49,940 nucleotides of DNA from an uncultured Saprospirales bacterium. Its GTDB lineage: Bacteria > Bacteroidota > Bacteroidia > Chitinophagales > Saprospiraceae. The translations under genes were made by a program, and so were the position numbers. Every line of letters begins with the position of its first letter. The first letter of the stretch is position 1. Positions 35,748-43,163 of the stretch are shown piece by piece. The stretch spans positions 1 to 49,940 of the forward strand of contig CALMIR010000034.1 in assembly GCA_937864265.1 (NCBI GenBank), in the 5' to 3' direction. The notes beneath the pieces were generated by a model. The model did no database searches and was not told the DNA's origin. It was given only the letters and a program-made list of their open reading frames with translations.

Positions 35748-36608
35748 ATGTATCTCTTTAAGAAAGCCAATGATTTACAGGCTTATTTAACCCATTTTCG
35801 GCTGAAAAATCAGCCGGTGGGCTTTGTTCCCACAATGGGTGCTTTGCACGAAGGGCATTTATCGCTCGTGCATCAATCCATCCAATCCAATGCCTGTACC
35901 GTTTGTAGTATTTTCGTCAATCCCACACAATTCAATGAACGCAGTGACCTGGATAAATATCCAAGAACACCAGCAAAAGACTTGGAACTGCTGTACAAGG
36001 TTGGCTGCCATGTAGTATTTATGCCAGAAGTTGAAGAGGTGTATCCGCCCGGACAAACCGCTATCCACGTCCCGGCAATCAACCTGAATGGATTAGACCA
36101 GCTCATGGAAGGCGCTTTCCGACCCGGGCATTTTGAAGGCGTCATGCAAGTGGTCAAGCGTTTGATCGACTTGGTTCAACCACAAAGGCTTTATTTGGGA
36201 CAAAAGGATTTTCAGCAGTTTTTGATCGTTCAGCGTATGGTCGAAGCATTGAAGTTGCCTTTGGAAGTCATCTCCTGCCCTATTTTCAGAGAAGCCAATG
36301 GCCTGGCCATGAGTTCCCGCAACGAGCGGCTAAGCCCCGAATTAAGGGCCAAAGCCGCGCTGATTTACCAGACCCTGTGCGATGCAAAACAGTGGATGGA
36401 ACAATTTCCCCCCCAAATGATCTGCGAGAAAGCACTGCAGCAATTGCAAGTGGAAGATTTCAGGCCAGAATATTTTGAGCTGGTGGATAGCCAAACTTTA
36501 TTGCCTGTACACGATTTTGAAGCGGTGGAGTCCATCCATGCCTGTGCAGCCGTTTGGGTTGGCGAGGTTCGTTTGATTGACAACCTCTTTTTAAAGGAGG
36601 CACTTTGA
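35748..36608 (+). CDS. panC: Pantothenate synthetase
   Basis: A 286-residue enzyme that ligates pantoate and beta-alanine with ATP in coenzyme A synthesis. The ATP-binding motif PTMGALHEGHLSLV (about 29-42) holds the HxGH signature. It is followed by SIFVNPTQFNERSDLDKYPR, AFRPGHFEGVMQVVKRL, YLGQKDFQQFLI and the KMSKS-like AMSSRNERLSPE. The C-terminus ends with a short lid region. The start at 35748 gives the usual family N-terminus. It is followed by panD on the same strand after 144 bases, and the two products work in one pathway: PanD makes the beta-alanine that PanC uses. Confidence 0.96.
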   Translation: MYLFKKANDLQAYLTHFRLKNQPVGFVPTMGALHEGHLSLVHQSIQSNACTVCSIFVNPTQFNERSDLDKYPRTPAKDLELLYKVGCHVVFMPEVEEVYPPGQTAIHVPAINLNGLDQLMEGAFRPGHFEGVMQVVKRLIDLVQPQRLYLGQKDFQQFLIVQRMVEALKLPLEVISCPIFREANGLAMSSRNERLSPELRAKAALIYQTLCDAKQWMEQFPPQMICEKALQQLQVEDFRPEYFELVDSQTLLPVHDFEAVESIHACAAVWVGEVRLIDNLFLKEAL

Positions 36609-36752
36609 GTTTATTTTAATGATCTTTCGGATTTTTAACAATCGTTATATTAAACTTACCTAATTTTATTTTGTTTCATTCAAGCGCTTTTTGTCACTTT
36701 AATACAAAATGCGCGTATTATTAAACGTTGCAGAATTTTATACTCAATTACC

Positions 36753-37103
36753 ATGTTGATTCATCGCTTTAAATCCAAAATACACCGGGCAAAAGTCACC
36801 CAAGCCGAGTTGAACTATGTGGGCAGCATTACCATCGATGAAGATTTGATGGATGCCGCCGATTTGATAGAAGGAGAAAAGGTGCAAATAGTCAACAACA
36901 ACAACGGCGAGCGATTGGAAACTTATGTCATCCGGGGAGAGCGAGGCTCTGGCGTAATCTGTCTAAATGGCGCTGCTGCGCGAAAAACACAGGTAGGCGA
37001 CATCATCATCATCATCTCTTATGCCTTGATGAGTGTAGAAGAAGCCAAAAAATACGAACCAAAAGTGGTGTTTCCGGATGAAAACAACCGGATTCCCGGA
37101 TAA
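36753..37103 (+). CDS. panD: Aspartate 1-decarboxylase
   Basis: A 116-residue pyruvoyl-dependent enzyme that makes beta-alanine from aspartate. The self-cleavage site is Gly24-Ser25 in NYVGSITID; Ser25 becomes the pyruvoyl group. Other family motifs are [14 protein letters not shown] at the N-terminus, [40 protein letters not shown] and the final KVVFPDENN. It follows panC with an AT-rich 144-base gap in which I see no clear promoter or terminator. Length and cleavage site are normal. In many bacteria maturation needs a helper (PanZ or PanM), which is not seen here. Confidence 0.96.
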   Translation: MLIHRFKSKIHRAKVTQAELNYVGSITIDEDLMDAADLIEGEKVQIVNNNNGERLETYVIRGERGSGVICLNGAAARKTQVGDIIIIISYALMSVEEAKKYEPKVVFPDENNRIPG

Positions 37104-37235
37104 GCGCACCCGCACTAGAGCGTTTTCTGAAAAAATGCCGCTTCGGGTCATTCCTCCAACTTGCCTTATACCCCGCACTAGGTATTCATTCCTTACCCCA
37201 TGCTGGTAAAATTTCGGTATCTTGTCAAAAAGTAT

Positions 37236-37265
37236 TTTGATAAATCAGATAGGGCTATACCTTTG
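37236..37265 (+). promoter_or_regulatory. Promoter of the imelysin/DHOR locus (P1)
   Basis: TTTG (37236-37239), 18 bases, then TACCTTTG (37258-37265) make a full match to the Bacteroidota form TTTG-N18-TAnnTTTG. It lies 35 bases before the DUF4856 ATG, and the repeated palindrome at 37278-37295 covers the region where transcription should start. Confidence 0.7.
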
Positions 37266-37277
37266 TCGCATTATTCG

Positions 37278-37295
37278 GATTTAGTCTAAATAAAA
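37278..37295 (+). promoter_or_regulatory. Palindromic operator, copy 1
   Basis: GATTTAGTCTAAATAAAA, containing the perfect palindrome ATTTAG-T-CTAAAT (37279-37291). An identical 18-base sequence occurs at 38537-38554. The position, 12 bases after the -7 box, suits a repressor that blocks initiation. The half-site resembles metal-repressor boxes, and the gene content suggests iron. Confidence 0.65.
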
Positions 37296-37300
37296 GAAAA

Positions 37301-38425
37301 ATGTGTACCCTACTAAGAAATGGATTAATTGCCCTGATGGCCTTGCTTTTAGCTTTTTCGTGCGAGGACGAAGAAAGACCTCCTCTAAACCTTCCGGCCA
37401 ACTACGACGGGAGCAGTTTTGCAACAAACGCCTCAAAAGAGCTAGCGCTTCAAGGGCAGCTAAGTGCCCTGACTAGCGAAGCTAAAAAAGGCCGAACTGC
37501 CGGCAACCTCGTATCAGAAGAAAACCTGATTGCCCTTTTTGAAACAGGCAATCCAAGCTTGCAAGCTATTGCTAGCGGCTACTATGCGGGTAAAATAAGT
37601 GCTTCGGGTGGTTTTGCCACTCAACTGGCATTGGCCAGCGGCGGCACTTATACACCAGGCTTACCTACTGGCGAAGGCGGTGTCTATGGGGCTTATTTGT
37701 TCGATGAAAACGGCATCGAACCGGAACAACTCATTGAAAAAGGCTTGTTTGGAGCCGCTTTTTACCACAGAGCTACAACCCTGGCGGCAGGTACGCTTAC
37801 GGAAGCAAGCGCCGATCAAATGGTTGCTTTATTTGGGGCGCATCCCGATTTTCCCAACACCAACAACGCCCAAACGGCTACCAATCCTGATAAATTTTTG
37901 GCCAGCTATGCCGCCCGCCGCGATAAAAACGACGGTAATGGCCTTTACACCCAAGCTAAAAATGGCTTTATCCAACTACAGGCCGCACTCAAAGCCGGCA
38001 ATGAGTACAAAACCGAACAAGACGAAGCCCTGGAAATCATTTTCGATGCCTGGGAAAAAGCCAATGCCGCTACCATTATCAACTATTGCCATGCTGCCAT
38101 CAGCAAATTTAGTGCTACTAATCCCACAACAGATGATCTGGCTAGTGGCCTCCATGCTTACAGCGAGGGCGTGGGGTTTCTACATGGCATTCGCATGAGC
38201 AATCAAACTTTCCGCCGAATCACCGACGCCGAAATTGACGCCCTACTGGTGTTGATGAACGCTCCTTATGATGGGACACCCACTTCGTACAAATTTATTA
38301 CAGATGGCATCAACGAACTGCCCAAGCTCAGTCAGGTGATCGAAACCCTACAAGCCACCTACGGGTTTAGCGACCAAGAAGTGGAAGACTTTAAAAAGAA
38401 CTGGGTTGCAGAACAAGGCCGATAA
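37301..38425 (+). CDS. DUF4856 lipoprotein, imelysin-like
   Basis: A 374-residue lipoprotein (lipobox LAFSC, Cys21) of the DUF4856 family, found in Bacteroidota beside imelysin and iron-uptake genes. The protein is helical, with YDGSSFATNASKELALQGQL near the start, GVYGAYLFDENGIEPEQLIE, GLFGAAFYHRATTL in the middle and SEGVGFLHGIRMSNQTFRRI before the end. The helical plan resembles the two-bundle imelysin fold, which is inference. It is the first gene of the locus and has its own promoter and palindromic operator. The next gene has a second copy of the operator. A role in binding iron or an iron chelate at the cell envelope is likely but unproven. Confidence 0.85.
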   Translation: MCTLLRNGLIALMALLLAFSCEDEERPPLNLPANYDGSSFATNASKELALQGQLSALTSEAKKGRTAGNLVSEENLIALFETGNPSLQAIASGYYAGKISASGGFATQLALASGGTYTPGLPTGEGGVYGAYLFDENGIEPEQLIEKGLFGAAFYHRATTLAAGTLTEASADQMVALFGAHPDFPNTNNAQTATNPDKFLASYAARRDKNDGNGLYTQAKNGFIQLQAALKAGNEYKTEQDEALEIIFDAWEKANAATIINYCHAAISKFSATNPTTDDLASGLHAYSEGVGFLHGIRMSNQTFRRITDAEIDALLVLMNAPYDGTPTSYKFITDGINELPKLSQVIETLQATYGFSDQEVEDFKKNWVAEQGR

Positions 38426-38519
38426 CTGAATACCTACTGTAAGGTATCTGACCTGTCCCCATTTTTGGTAAAAGTTTGGTATTCTGATGAATGTCGTTCA
38501 CTGCGATGCGGTCATGCCT

Positions 38520-38527
38520 TAACTTTG
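38520..38527 (+). promoter_or_regulatory. Candidate -7 box of promoter P2
   Basis: TAACTTTG matches TAnnTTTG, 51 bases before the imelysin ATG and nine bases before operator copy 2. The -33 region has no clear TTG. An upstream 16-base stretch (38467-38482) shares 14 of 16 bases with 37205-37220 at nearly the same distance from the operator, so P2 looks like a duplicate of P1. Confidence 0.55.
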
Positions 38528-38536
38528 CAACGATTA

Positions 38537-38554
38537 GATTTAGTCTAAATAAAA
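38537..38554 (+). promoter_or_regulatory. Palindromic operator, copy 2
   Basis: Identical over 18 bases to copy 1 at 37278-37295; the perfect 13-base palindrome lies at 38538-38550. It falls just downstream of a candidate -7 box, 24 bases before the first imelysin gene. Confidence 0.65.
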
Positions 38555-38578
38555 CCTTTTTTCATATTATTTTCATCC

Positions 38579-39676
38579 ATGAAGTACCTGGCACGCTTTT
38601 TCACCTTGCTACTCCTCCCTTTTTGGGCTTGTAATGACAACAAGCCGGGAGATTTACCTGACTTTGACCGCGGCGAACTCCTCCACCATTATGCAGACAA
38701 CCTGATTCAGCCTGCCTATCAAAGCTTGCAAAGCGAAGCGACAGATTTGCTCGGAGCAGCAGAAGCATTCACCACAGCACCGGATGAAGCTGCATTAGCT
38801 GCTTTGCAACTGGCTTGGCGCAATGCTTACCAGAGCTGGCAATCGGCCAATGCCTACAATTTTGGCCCTGCTGGGGAAGCTGGTTTGAAAAAAGGGCTGA
38901 TCGAAGAATTGGGTACTTTTCCAACTGCAGAAGACAAAATCGAAGCTGCCATAACGGCTGGCGATCACACATTGGCTTCTTTCGATCGGGATGCCCGAGG
39001 TTTTTTGGCTATGGAGTACTTGATTTTTGGAAAAACAACCGATTCTGCCGATGTATTGGCTCAATTTGTAGCATCCCCATCTCGTCGGGAGCATCTGCTT
39101 GCGTTGGCGGGGCAACTAAAAGGCTTGGTCGATGAAGTGGTGGCCGATTGGGCGACGTATGAGGCAGCATTTGTGACCAATGTCGGCACGGATGTGGGCA
39201 GCTCCGTCTCACAGCTCTACAACGAATTTGTGCGCAGCTTTGAAAGCATCAAGAACTTCAAAGTAGGGCTACCTGCCGGCAAACGTCCCGGACAAACCAT
39301 GCCCGAGCCGCACTTGGTGGAGGCCTTGTACTCCAGCTATTCTTTGGAAATGCTGCGGCTGCACCTCGAAGCCATCGAGCATATATACTATGGTGAGAGT
39401 GCTGATGGAACAACTGGCGTAGGTCTTATAGATTATGTAGAAGCAGTGGAAGGTGGTGCTCAACTGGTGGTTGCTACGCAAGCGCAATGGCAGTTGGTCA
39501 AACAAGCGCTGGATCAAATTCCAAGCGACCGCCCTTTGTCCGAACTTATGGCCGAAAACAACGCCCAAATAGACGCACTGCACACTGAACTTCAAAAACA
39601 CACCCGCTTTTTTAAAAGTGATATGTCGTCGTTGCTCGGCATCGCCATTACTTTTAGCAGTGGCGACGGTGACTAA
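38579..39676 (+). CDS. Imelysin-family lipoprotein lacking the GxHxxE histidine
   Basis: A 365-residue lipoprotein (lipobox FWAC, Cys18) of the imelysin family (Pfam peptidase M75), whose members include IrpA and EfeO-type iron-associated proteins. The two-bundle helical pattern is seen in AALQLAWRNAYQSWQSANAY, FDRDARGFLAMEYLIFG and MLRLHLEAIEHIYYG. In the conserved GxHxxE site the histidine is replaced: the sequence is Gly141-Phe-Leu143-Ala-Met-Glu146. The site is intact in the second imelysin just downstream. It has its own promoter and operator copy. It is likely to have diverged in ligand or binding mode, and proteolysis is not established for the family. Confidence 0.9.
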   Translation: MKYLARFFTLLLLPFWACNDNKPGDLPDFDRGELLHHYADNLIQPAYQSLQSEATDLLGAAEAFTTAPDEAALAALQLAWRNAYQSWQSANAYNFGPAGEAGLKKGLIEELGTFPTAEDKIEAAITAGDHTLASFDRDARGFLAMEYLIFGKTTDSADVLAQFVASPSRREHLLALAGQLKGLVDEVVADWATYEAAFVTNVGTDVGSSVSQLYNEFVRSFESIKNFKVGLPAGKRPGQTMPEPHLVEALYSSYSLEMLRLHLEAIEHIYYGESADGTTGVGLIDYVEAVEGGAQLVVATQAQWQLVKQALDQIPSDRPLSELMAENNAQIDALHTELQKHTRFFKSDMSSLLGIAITFSSGDGD

Positions 39677-39730
39677 TAAGCGCAACATTTTTCGCTTCCA
39701 TTTTTCAAATGAATTTAACCAAAACAAAAA

Positions 39731-40885
39731 ATGAAGAAAATACCTTTTTTACTTCTTGTGTTACTGGTAACCAGTCTTTTCAACGCCTGTAAAAAAGACG
39801 ACGATACCTCTGAGCAACTGGAAGAAAACAAAAAAGCTTTCCTGGAAAATTACGCCGATATCGTTTATGCTTCCTATGAAGACAGCCGCACCACAGCCGT
39901 AGCACTTCAACAAGCCATTGATCAATTTGTGAGCAACCCGACCGAAGCCGGTTTCGAAGCTTGTAAAACGGCTTGGAAAGCAGCCCGTATCCCCTATGGT
40001 CAAACGGAAGCTTACCGCTTTTATGGAGGCCCTATTGACGATGAGGATGGCCCTGAGGGTTTGCTCAATGCTTGGCCCTTGGATGAAAACTTCATCGATT
40101 ATGTAGCAGGCAACCCAGATGCCGGATTGATCAACAACCCGACGGACTATCCCGAAATCACCAAAGAGGTGCTGGAAGCACTCAACGAAAGTATTTCCGA
40201 GACCTCCATTTTTACAGGCTATCATGCCATTGAGTTTTTGCTTTGGGGGCAAGATCTCAACGCCAATGGTGCTGGTCAGCGCCCTTATACCGATTACGTC
40301 GCCGGAGGCACCGCTGCCAACCAGGATCGACGGAGTGCTTACCTCAAGGTGGTAGCTGCTCTATTGGTTGATCACCTCAATCTGTTGCTGGACGAATGGC
40401 AACCAACAGGCGCCTATCGCAAGGATTTCCTGGAAAATACCGATGTAAATGTCGCACTGGGCCGCATTTTTACCGCTTTGGGCGAATTGAGCAAGGGCGA
40501 ATTATCTGGTGAGCGCATGTTCGTTGCCGTGGACAGTGGCGACCAGGAAAATGAACATTCCTGCTTTAGCGACAACACCCACGTGGACATTGAAATGAAC
40601 TACAAAGGGATAGAAAACGTCTATTTCGGCGTTTATACCCGAATTAATGGTAGCACGGTGAGTGGCATAAGTCTGGACGATTTGGCATTACAAGCCGATA
40701 TAGCTAAAGCCAATACCGCGCTGGCCGCATTTACCGATGCCAAAGAAGGAATAAATGCTATTCCTACCCCTTTTGACCAGGCCATTCTAAACAACGAAGC
40801 CCTTATTTTGGAAGCGGTGGAAAGTCTGAGCGATCTAAGCGACAGAATCACAGACGTAGGTTTTGCGCTGGGTGCTGAGTTCTAA
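39731..40885 (+). CDS. Imelysin-family lipoprotein with intact GxHxxE
   Basis: A 384-residue lipoprotein (lipobox LFNAC, Cys20) of the imelysin family. The signature Gly163-Tyr-His165-Ala-Ile-Glu168 (GYHAIEFLLWGQD) is intact. N-terminal bundle motifs include FEACKTAWKAARIPYGQTEA. A conserved ENEHSCFSDNTHVDIE segment contains a second HS/H cluster that is usual in the family. The C-terminal bundle has YKGIENVYFGVY. It is placed 54 bases after the first imelysin gene with no promoter between, so both share a transcript. A hairpin follows the gene (40931-40966). It is expected in the periplasm or on the outer membrane as an iron-binding component. Confidence 0.93.
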   Translation: MKKIPFLLLVLLVTSLFNACKKDDDTSEQLEENKKAFLENYADIVYASYEDSRTTAVALQQAIDQFVSNPTEAGFEACKTAWKAARIPYGQTEAYRFYGGPIDDEDGPEGLLNAWPLDENFIDYVAGNPDAGLINNPTDYPEITKEVLEALNESISETSIFTGYHAIEFLLWGQDLNANGAGQRPYTDYVAGGTAANQDRRSAYLKVVAALLVDHLNLLLDEWQPTGAYRKDFLENTDVNVALGRIFTALGELSKGELSGERMFVAVDSGDQENEHSCFSDNTHVDIEMNYKGIENVYFGVYTRINGSTVSGISLDDLALQADIAKANTALAAFTDAKEGINAIPTPFDQAILNNEALILEAVESLSDLSDRITDVGFALGAEF

Positions 40886-40930
40886 GGATTTTATACATGG
40901 TAACATAAATCAACTGTAATGCGCAATTTC

Positions 40931-40966
40931 CCGAAACCGGAGGTGTTAGTCATCTGCCGGTTTCGG
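40931..40966 (+). terminator. Intra-locus hairpin after the second imelysin
   Basis: Perfect 10-bp arms CCGAAACCGG and CCGGTTTCGG (40931-40940, 40957-40966) with a 16-base loop, followed by TTATTTAG. The T tract is short, so it may act as a partial terminator or mRNA stabiliser between the imelysin genes and the rest of the locus. Confidence 0.55.
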
Positions 40967-41045
40967 TTATTTAGTACAGTAAGCCTATTTAATGACGATT
41001 GACCCTCAATTGCCCGCGCTTTTGTATCAACAAATGACAAAAAAC

Positions 41046-42455
41046 ATGAAAGAAAAAGTCTTTTGGCTACTGACTGCATGGGTACTGGCAGCAACACAAT
41101 GGAGTTGTCAAAAAGACAATATGGGGCTAGCGGAGGTAGTTGCCGAAGAAGAATTGTCTGGCGGTGTCAATTTTACCACCTTTGATTTTTCTGAAAATGC
41201 CTTTGGCGTACAGGGAAAAAAACTAAACAGCACCGAATCCGGCCAGTTTGTCGTGGGCAATTCCCTGTTCCGCACCAATTGGGTCACCGCCCCCGCCTCC
41301 GTTCAATCCCTCGATGGCTTGGGCCCTGTGATGAACGCCATCTCTTGCGGCAGTTGCCATTTCAAAGATGGCCGAGCCAAGCCACCCAGCACACCCGACG
41401 AGACCCTCAACGGCTTGTTGTTTCGCCTTAGCATTCCGATCATGGGTGAAAACGGTCAATTACTACCCGATCCGAATTACGGCGGCCAGTTTCAGGACAA
41501 ATCCATTCTCAATGTACTAAACGAGGGCCTAGTCCGCGTGAGTTATGAACCCATTACGGGCAGTTACGAGGACGGCAGCAGTTTTACGCTGCGCAAACCC
41601 GTTTATGAATTCCATGACTTGGGCTACGGCGATTTGCACGCTGATGTACTCATCTCGCCCCGAATCGCCCCGCAAATGCCGGGATTGGGACTGTTGGAAA
41701 ATGTGACAGAAGCGGACATTTTGGCCCGAGCCGATGAAAACGATCAAGATGGCGACGGCATTTCGGGTCGCCCCAATTACGTGTGGGATGCCTCTGCCCA
41801 ACAAAGCAGGCTGGGCCGTTTTGGCTGGAAAGCCAACCAACCTTCTCTGCTGCAACAAACCGCAGGGGCCTTCAATGGCGACATTGGGATTACCAGCTCT
41901 ATTTTCCCGCAAGACCACCTCACGGACATTCAAAGGCAGCTGTACCCGGAGGTTCCCAATGGCGGCATGCCCGAATTGAGCGATGAACAACTGGCAAAAG
42001 TCACCCTTTATATTCAAGCATTAGCCGTACCGGCTCGCCGCGATTTTGACGAAGAGGAAGTGCGTCGGGGCAAATGGTTGTTCACCGAATTGAAATGCGC
42101 TGCCTGCCACGTACCCCAAATGCAAACCAGCCAGCAAAGCCCTATTGAGTCGCTGAACAATCAGACCATTTTCCCCTATACCGACCTGCTCTTGCACGAC
42201 ATGGGGGAAGGGCTTTCGGATGGTCGGCCCGATTTTCTGGCTACCGGCAACGAATGGCGCACCCCGCCCTTATGGGGGATTGGGCTGGTAAAAACCGTGA
42301 ATAACCATACTTTTTTCTTACACGATGGCCGAGCCAGCAACCTAGAAGAAGCCATACTCTGGCATGGCGGCGAAGCGGAAAATGCCCAAAAGGGCTTCAA
42401 AAAATTATCGAAAAGCGATCGGGATGCATTGATTGCTTTTTTGGAAAGCTTATAA
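41046..42455 (+). CDS. Di-haem oxidoreductase (DHOR/DUF1111) lipoprotein
   Basis: A 469-residue c-type di-haem protein of the DHOR family (once called thiol oxidoreductase). The likely lipid cysteine is Cys21 (QWSC). The haem motifs are Cys101-GSCH (ISCGSCHFKDGRA) and Cys351-AACH (LKCAACHVPQM). Family motifs between them are PVYEFHDLGYGDLHADVLIS, DQDGDGISGRPNYV and LGRFGWKANQPSLLQQTAGA. I start at ATG 41046, which opens the signal peptide; in-frame ATGs at 40992 and 41034 are upstream. In Pseudomonas, DHOR genes lie among Fur-regulated imelysin genes, which fits this context. Its reaction is unknown; redox handling of iron is a reasonable guess. Confidence 0.93.
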   Translation: MKEKVFWLLTAWVLAATQWSCQKDNMGLAEVVAEEELSGGVNFTTFDFSENAFGVQGKKLNSTESGQFVVGNSLFRTNWVTAPASVQSLDGLGPVMNAISCGSCHFKDGRAKPPSTPDETLNGLLFRLSIPIMGENGQLLPDPNYGGQFQDKSILNVLNEGLVRVSYEPITGSYEDGSSFTLRKPVYEFHDLGYGDLHADVLISPRIAPQMPGLGLLENVTEADILARADENDQDGDGISGRPNYVWDASAQQSRLGRFGWKANQPSLLQQTAGAFNGDIGITSSIFPQDHLTDIQRQLYPEVPNGGMPELSDEQLAKVTLYIQALAVPARRDFDEEEVRRGKWLFTELKCAACHVPQMQTSQQSPIESLNNQTIFPYTDLLLHDMGEGLSDGRPDFLATGNEWRTPPLWGIGLVKTVNNHTFFLHDGRASNLEEAILWHGGEAENAQKGFKKLSKSDRDALIAFLESL

Positions 42456-42485
42456 GCGATTATATCATCATAAACCAAAGTTTTT

Positions 42486-43148
42486 ATGCAAAAATGGATG
42501 ATTTTTTCTAGTGTATTGGTTTTGTTCGCAGCCTGCACCAATGCTCCCGAAGGGCAAAAAGTAGAAGCCACGCAAGCTGAAACGGCAGTAGAGCAGCCAA
42601 ATGCTCAGGCCACTTCTTATCGGGTGAATACAGCGGCCAGCACCATCGAATGGCAAGGCACAGAACCCAGTGGTGATGGCCACTACGGGGTGATTGGCAT
42701 TCAGGGGGGAAGCCTCCGAGTAGTTGGCGACCAAATTTCAGGTGGCACTTTTGTGCTGGATATGAACAGCATCAGCGTAAGCGATCTAACAGGCGGCAAA
42801 AAGGAAAAATTGGAAAGCCACCTCAAGGACGGCGACTTTTTTGAAACCAACCGCTTTCCCAGCGGGAAATTTGAAATCACAGCCGTAGAGGCCGTTAGCG
42901 GCAATCCCGAAATTACTCACAACATTACGGGCAATCTGACGTTACGCGACACCACCAAAAGCATTACTATTCCAGCTCAGGTAAGCCTGGCTGATGGTAG
43001 TTTGACTGCCGTAACGCCCAAATTTACCATTGACCGCACTCAATGGGGCGTGGTGTATCGTTCCGGCTTGATCGGCACCCTGAAGGACAAACTGATTGAC
43101 GACCAGATCGGCTTGAAAATCAAGTTGGAAGCCCAAAAAGTAAACTAA
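42486..43148 (+). CDS. YceI-family lipoprotein
   Basis: A 220-residue lipoprotein (lipobox LFAAC, Cys17) with a YceI lipocalin-like domain from about residue 40. Features are YRVNTAASTIEWQGTEPSGD at the start, GGTFVLDMNSISVSDLTGGK, LKDGDFFETNRFPSGKFEIT and FTIDRTQWGVVYRSG. YceI proteins bind long isoprenoid-type lipids in the periplasm; the Thermus homologue holds a polyisoprenoid. Its presence in an iron locus is notable, and a quinone-like ligand could link it to redox chemistry with DHOR or the HTTM protein, which is inference. It starts 30 bases after the DHOR stop and is part of the same transcript. Confidence 0.92.
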   Translation: MQKWMIFSSVLVLFAACTNAPEGQKVEATQAETAVEQPNAQATSYRVNTAASTIEWQGTEPSGDGHYGVIGIQGGSLRVVGDQISGGTFVLDMNSISVSDLTGGKKEKLESHLKDGDFFETNRFPSGKFEITAVEAVSGNPEITHNITGNLTLRDTTKSITIPAQVSLADGSLTAVTPKFTIDRTQWGVVYRSGLIGTLKDKLIDDQIGLKIKLEAQKVN

Positions 43149-43163
43149 GGGAAAGGCAGCAAC

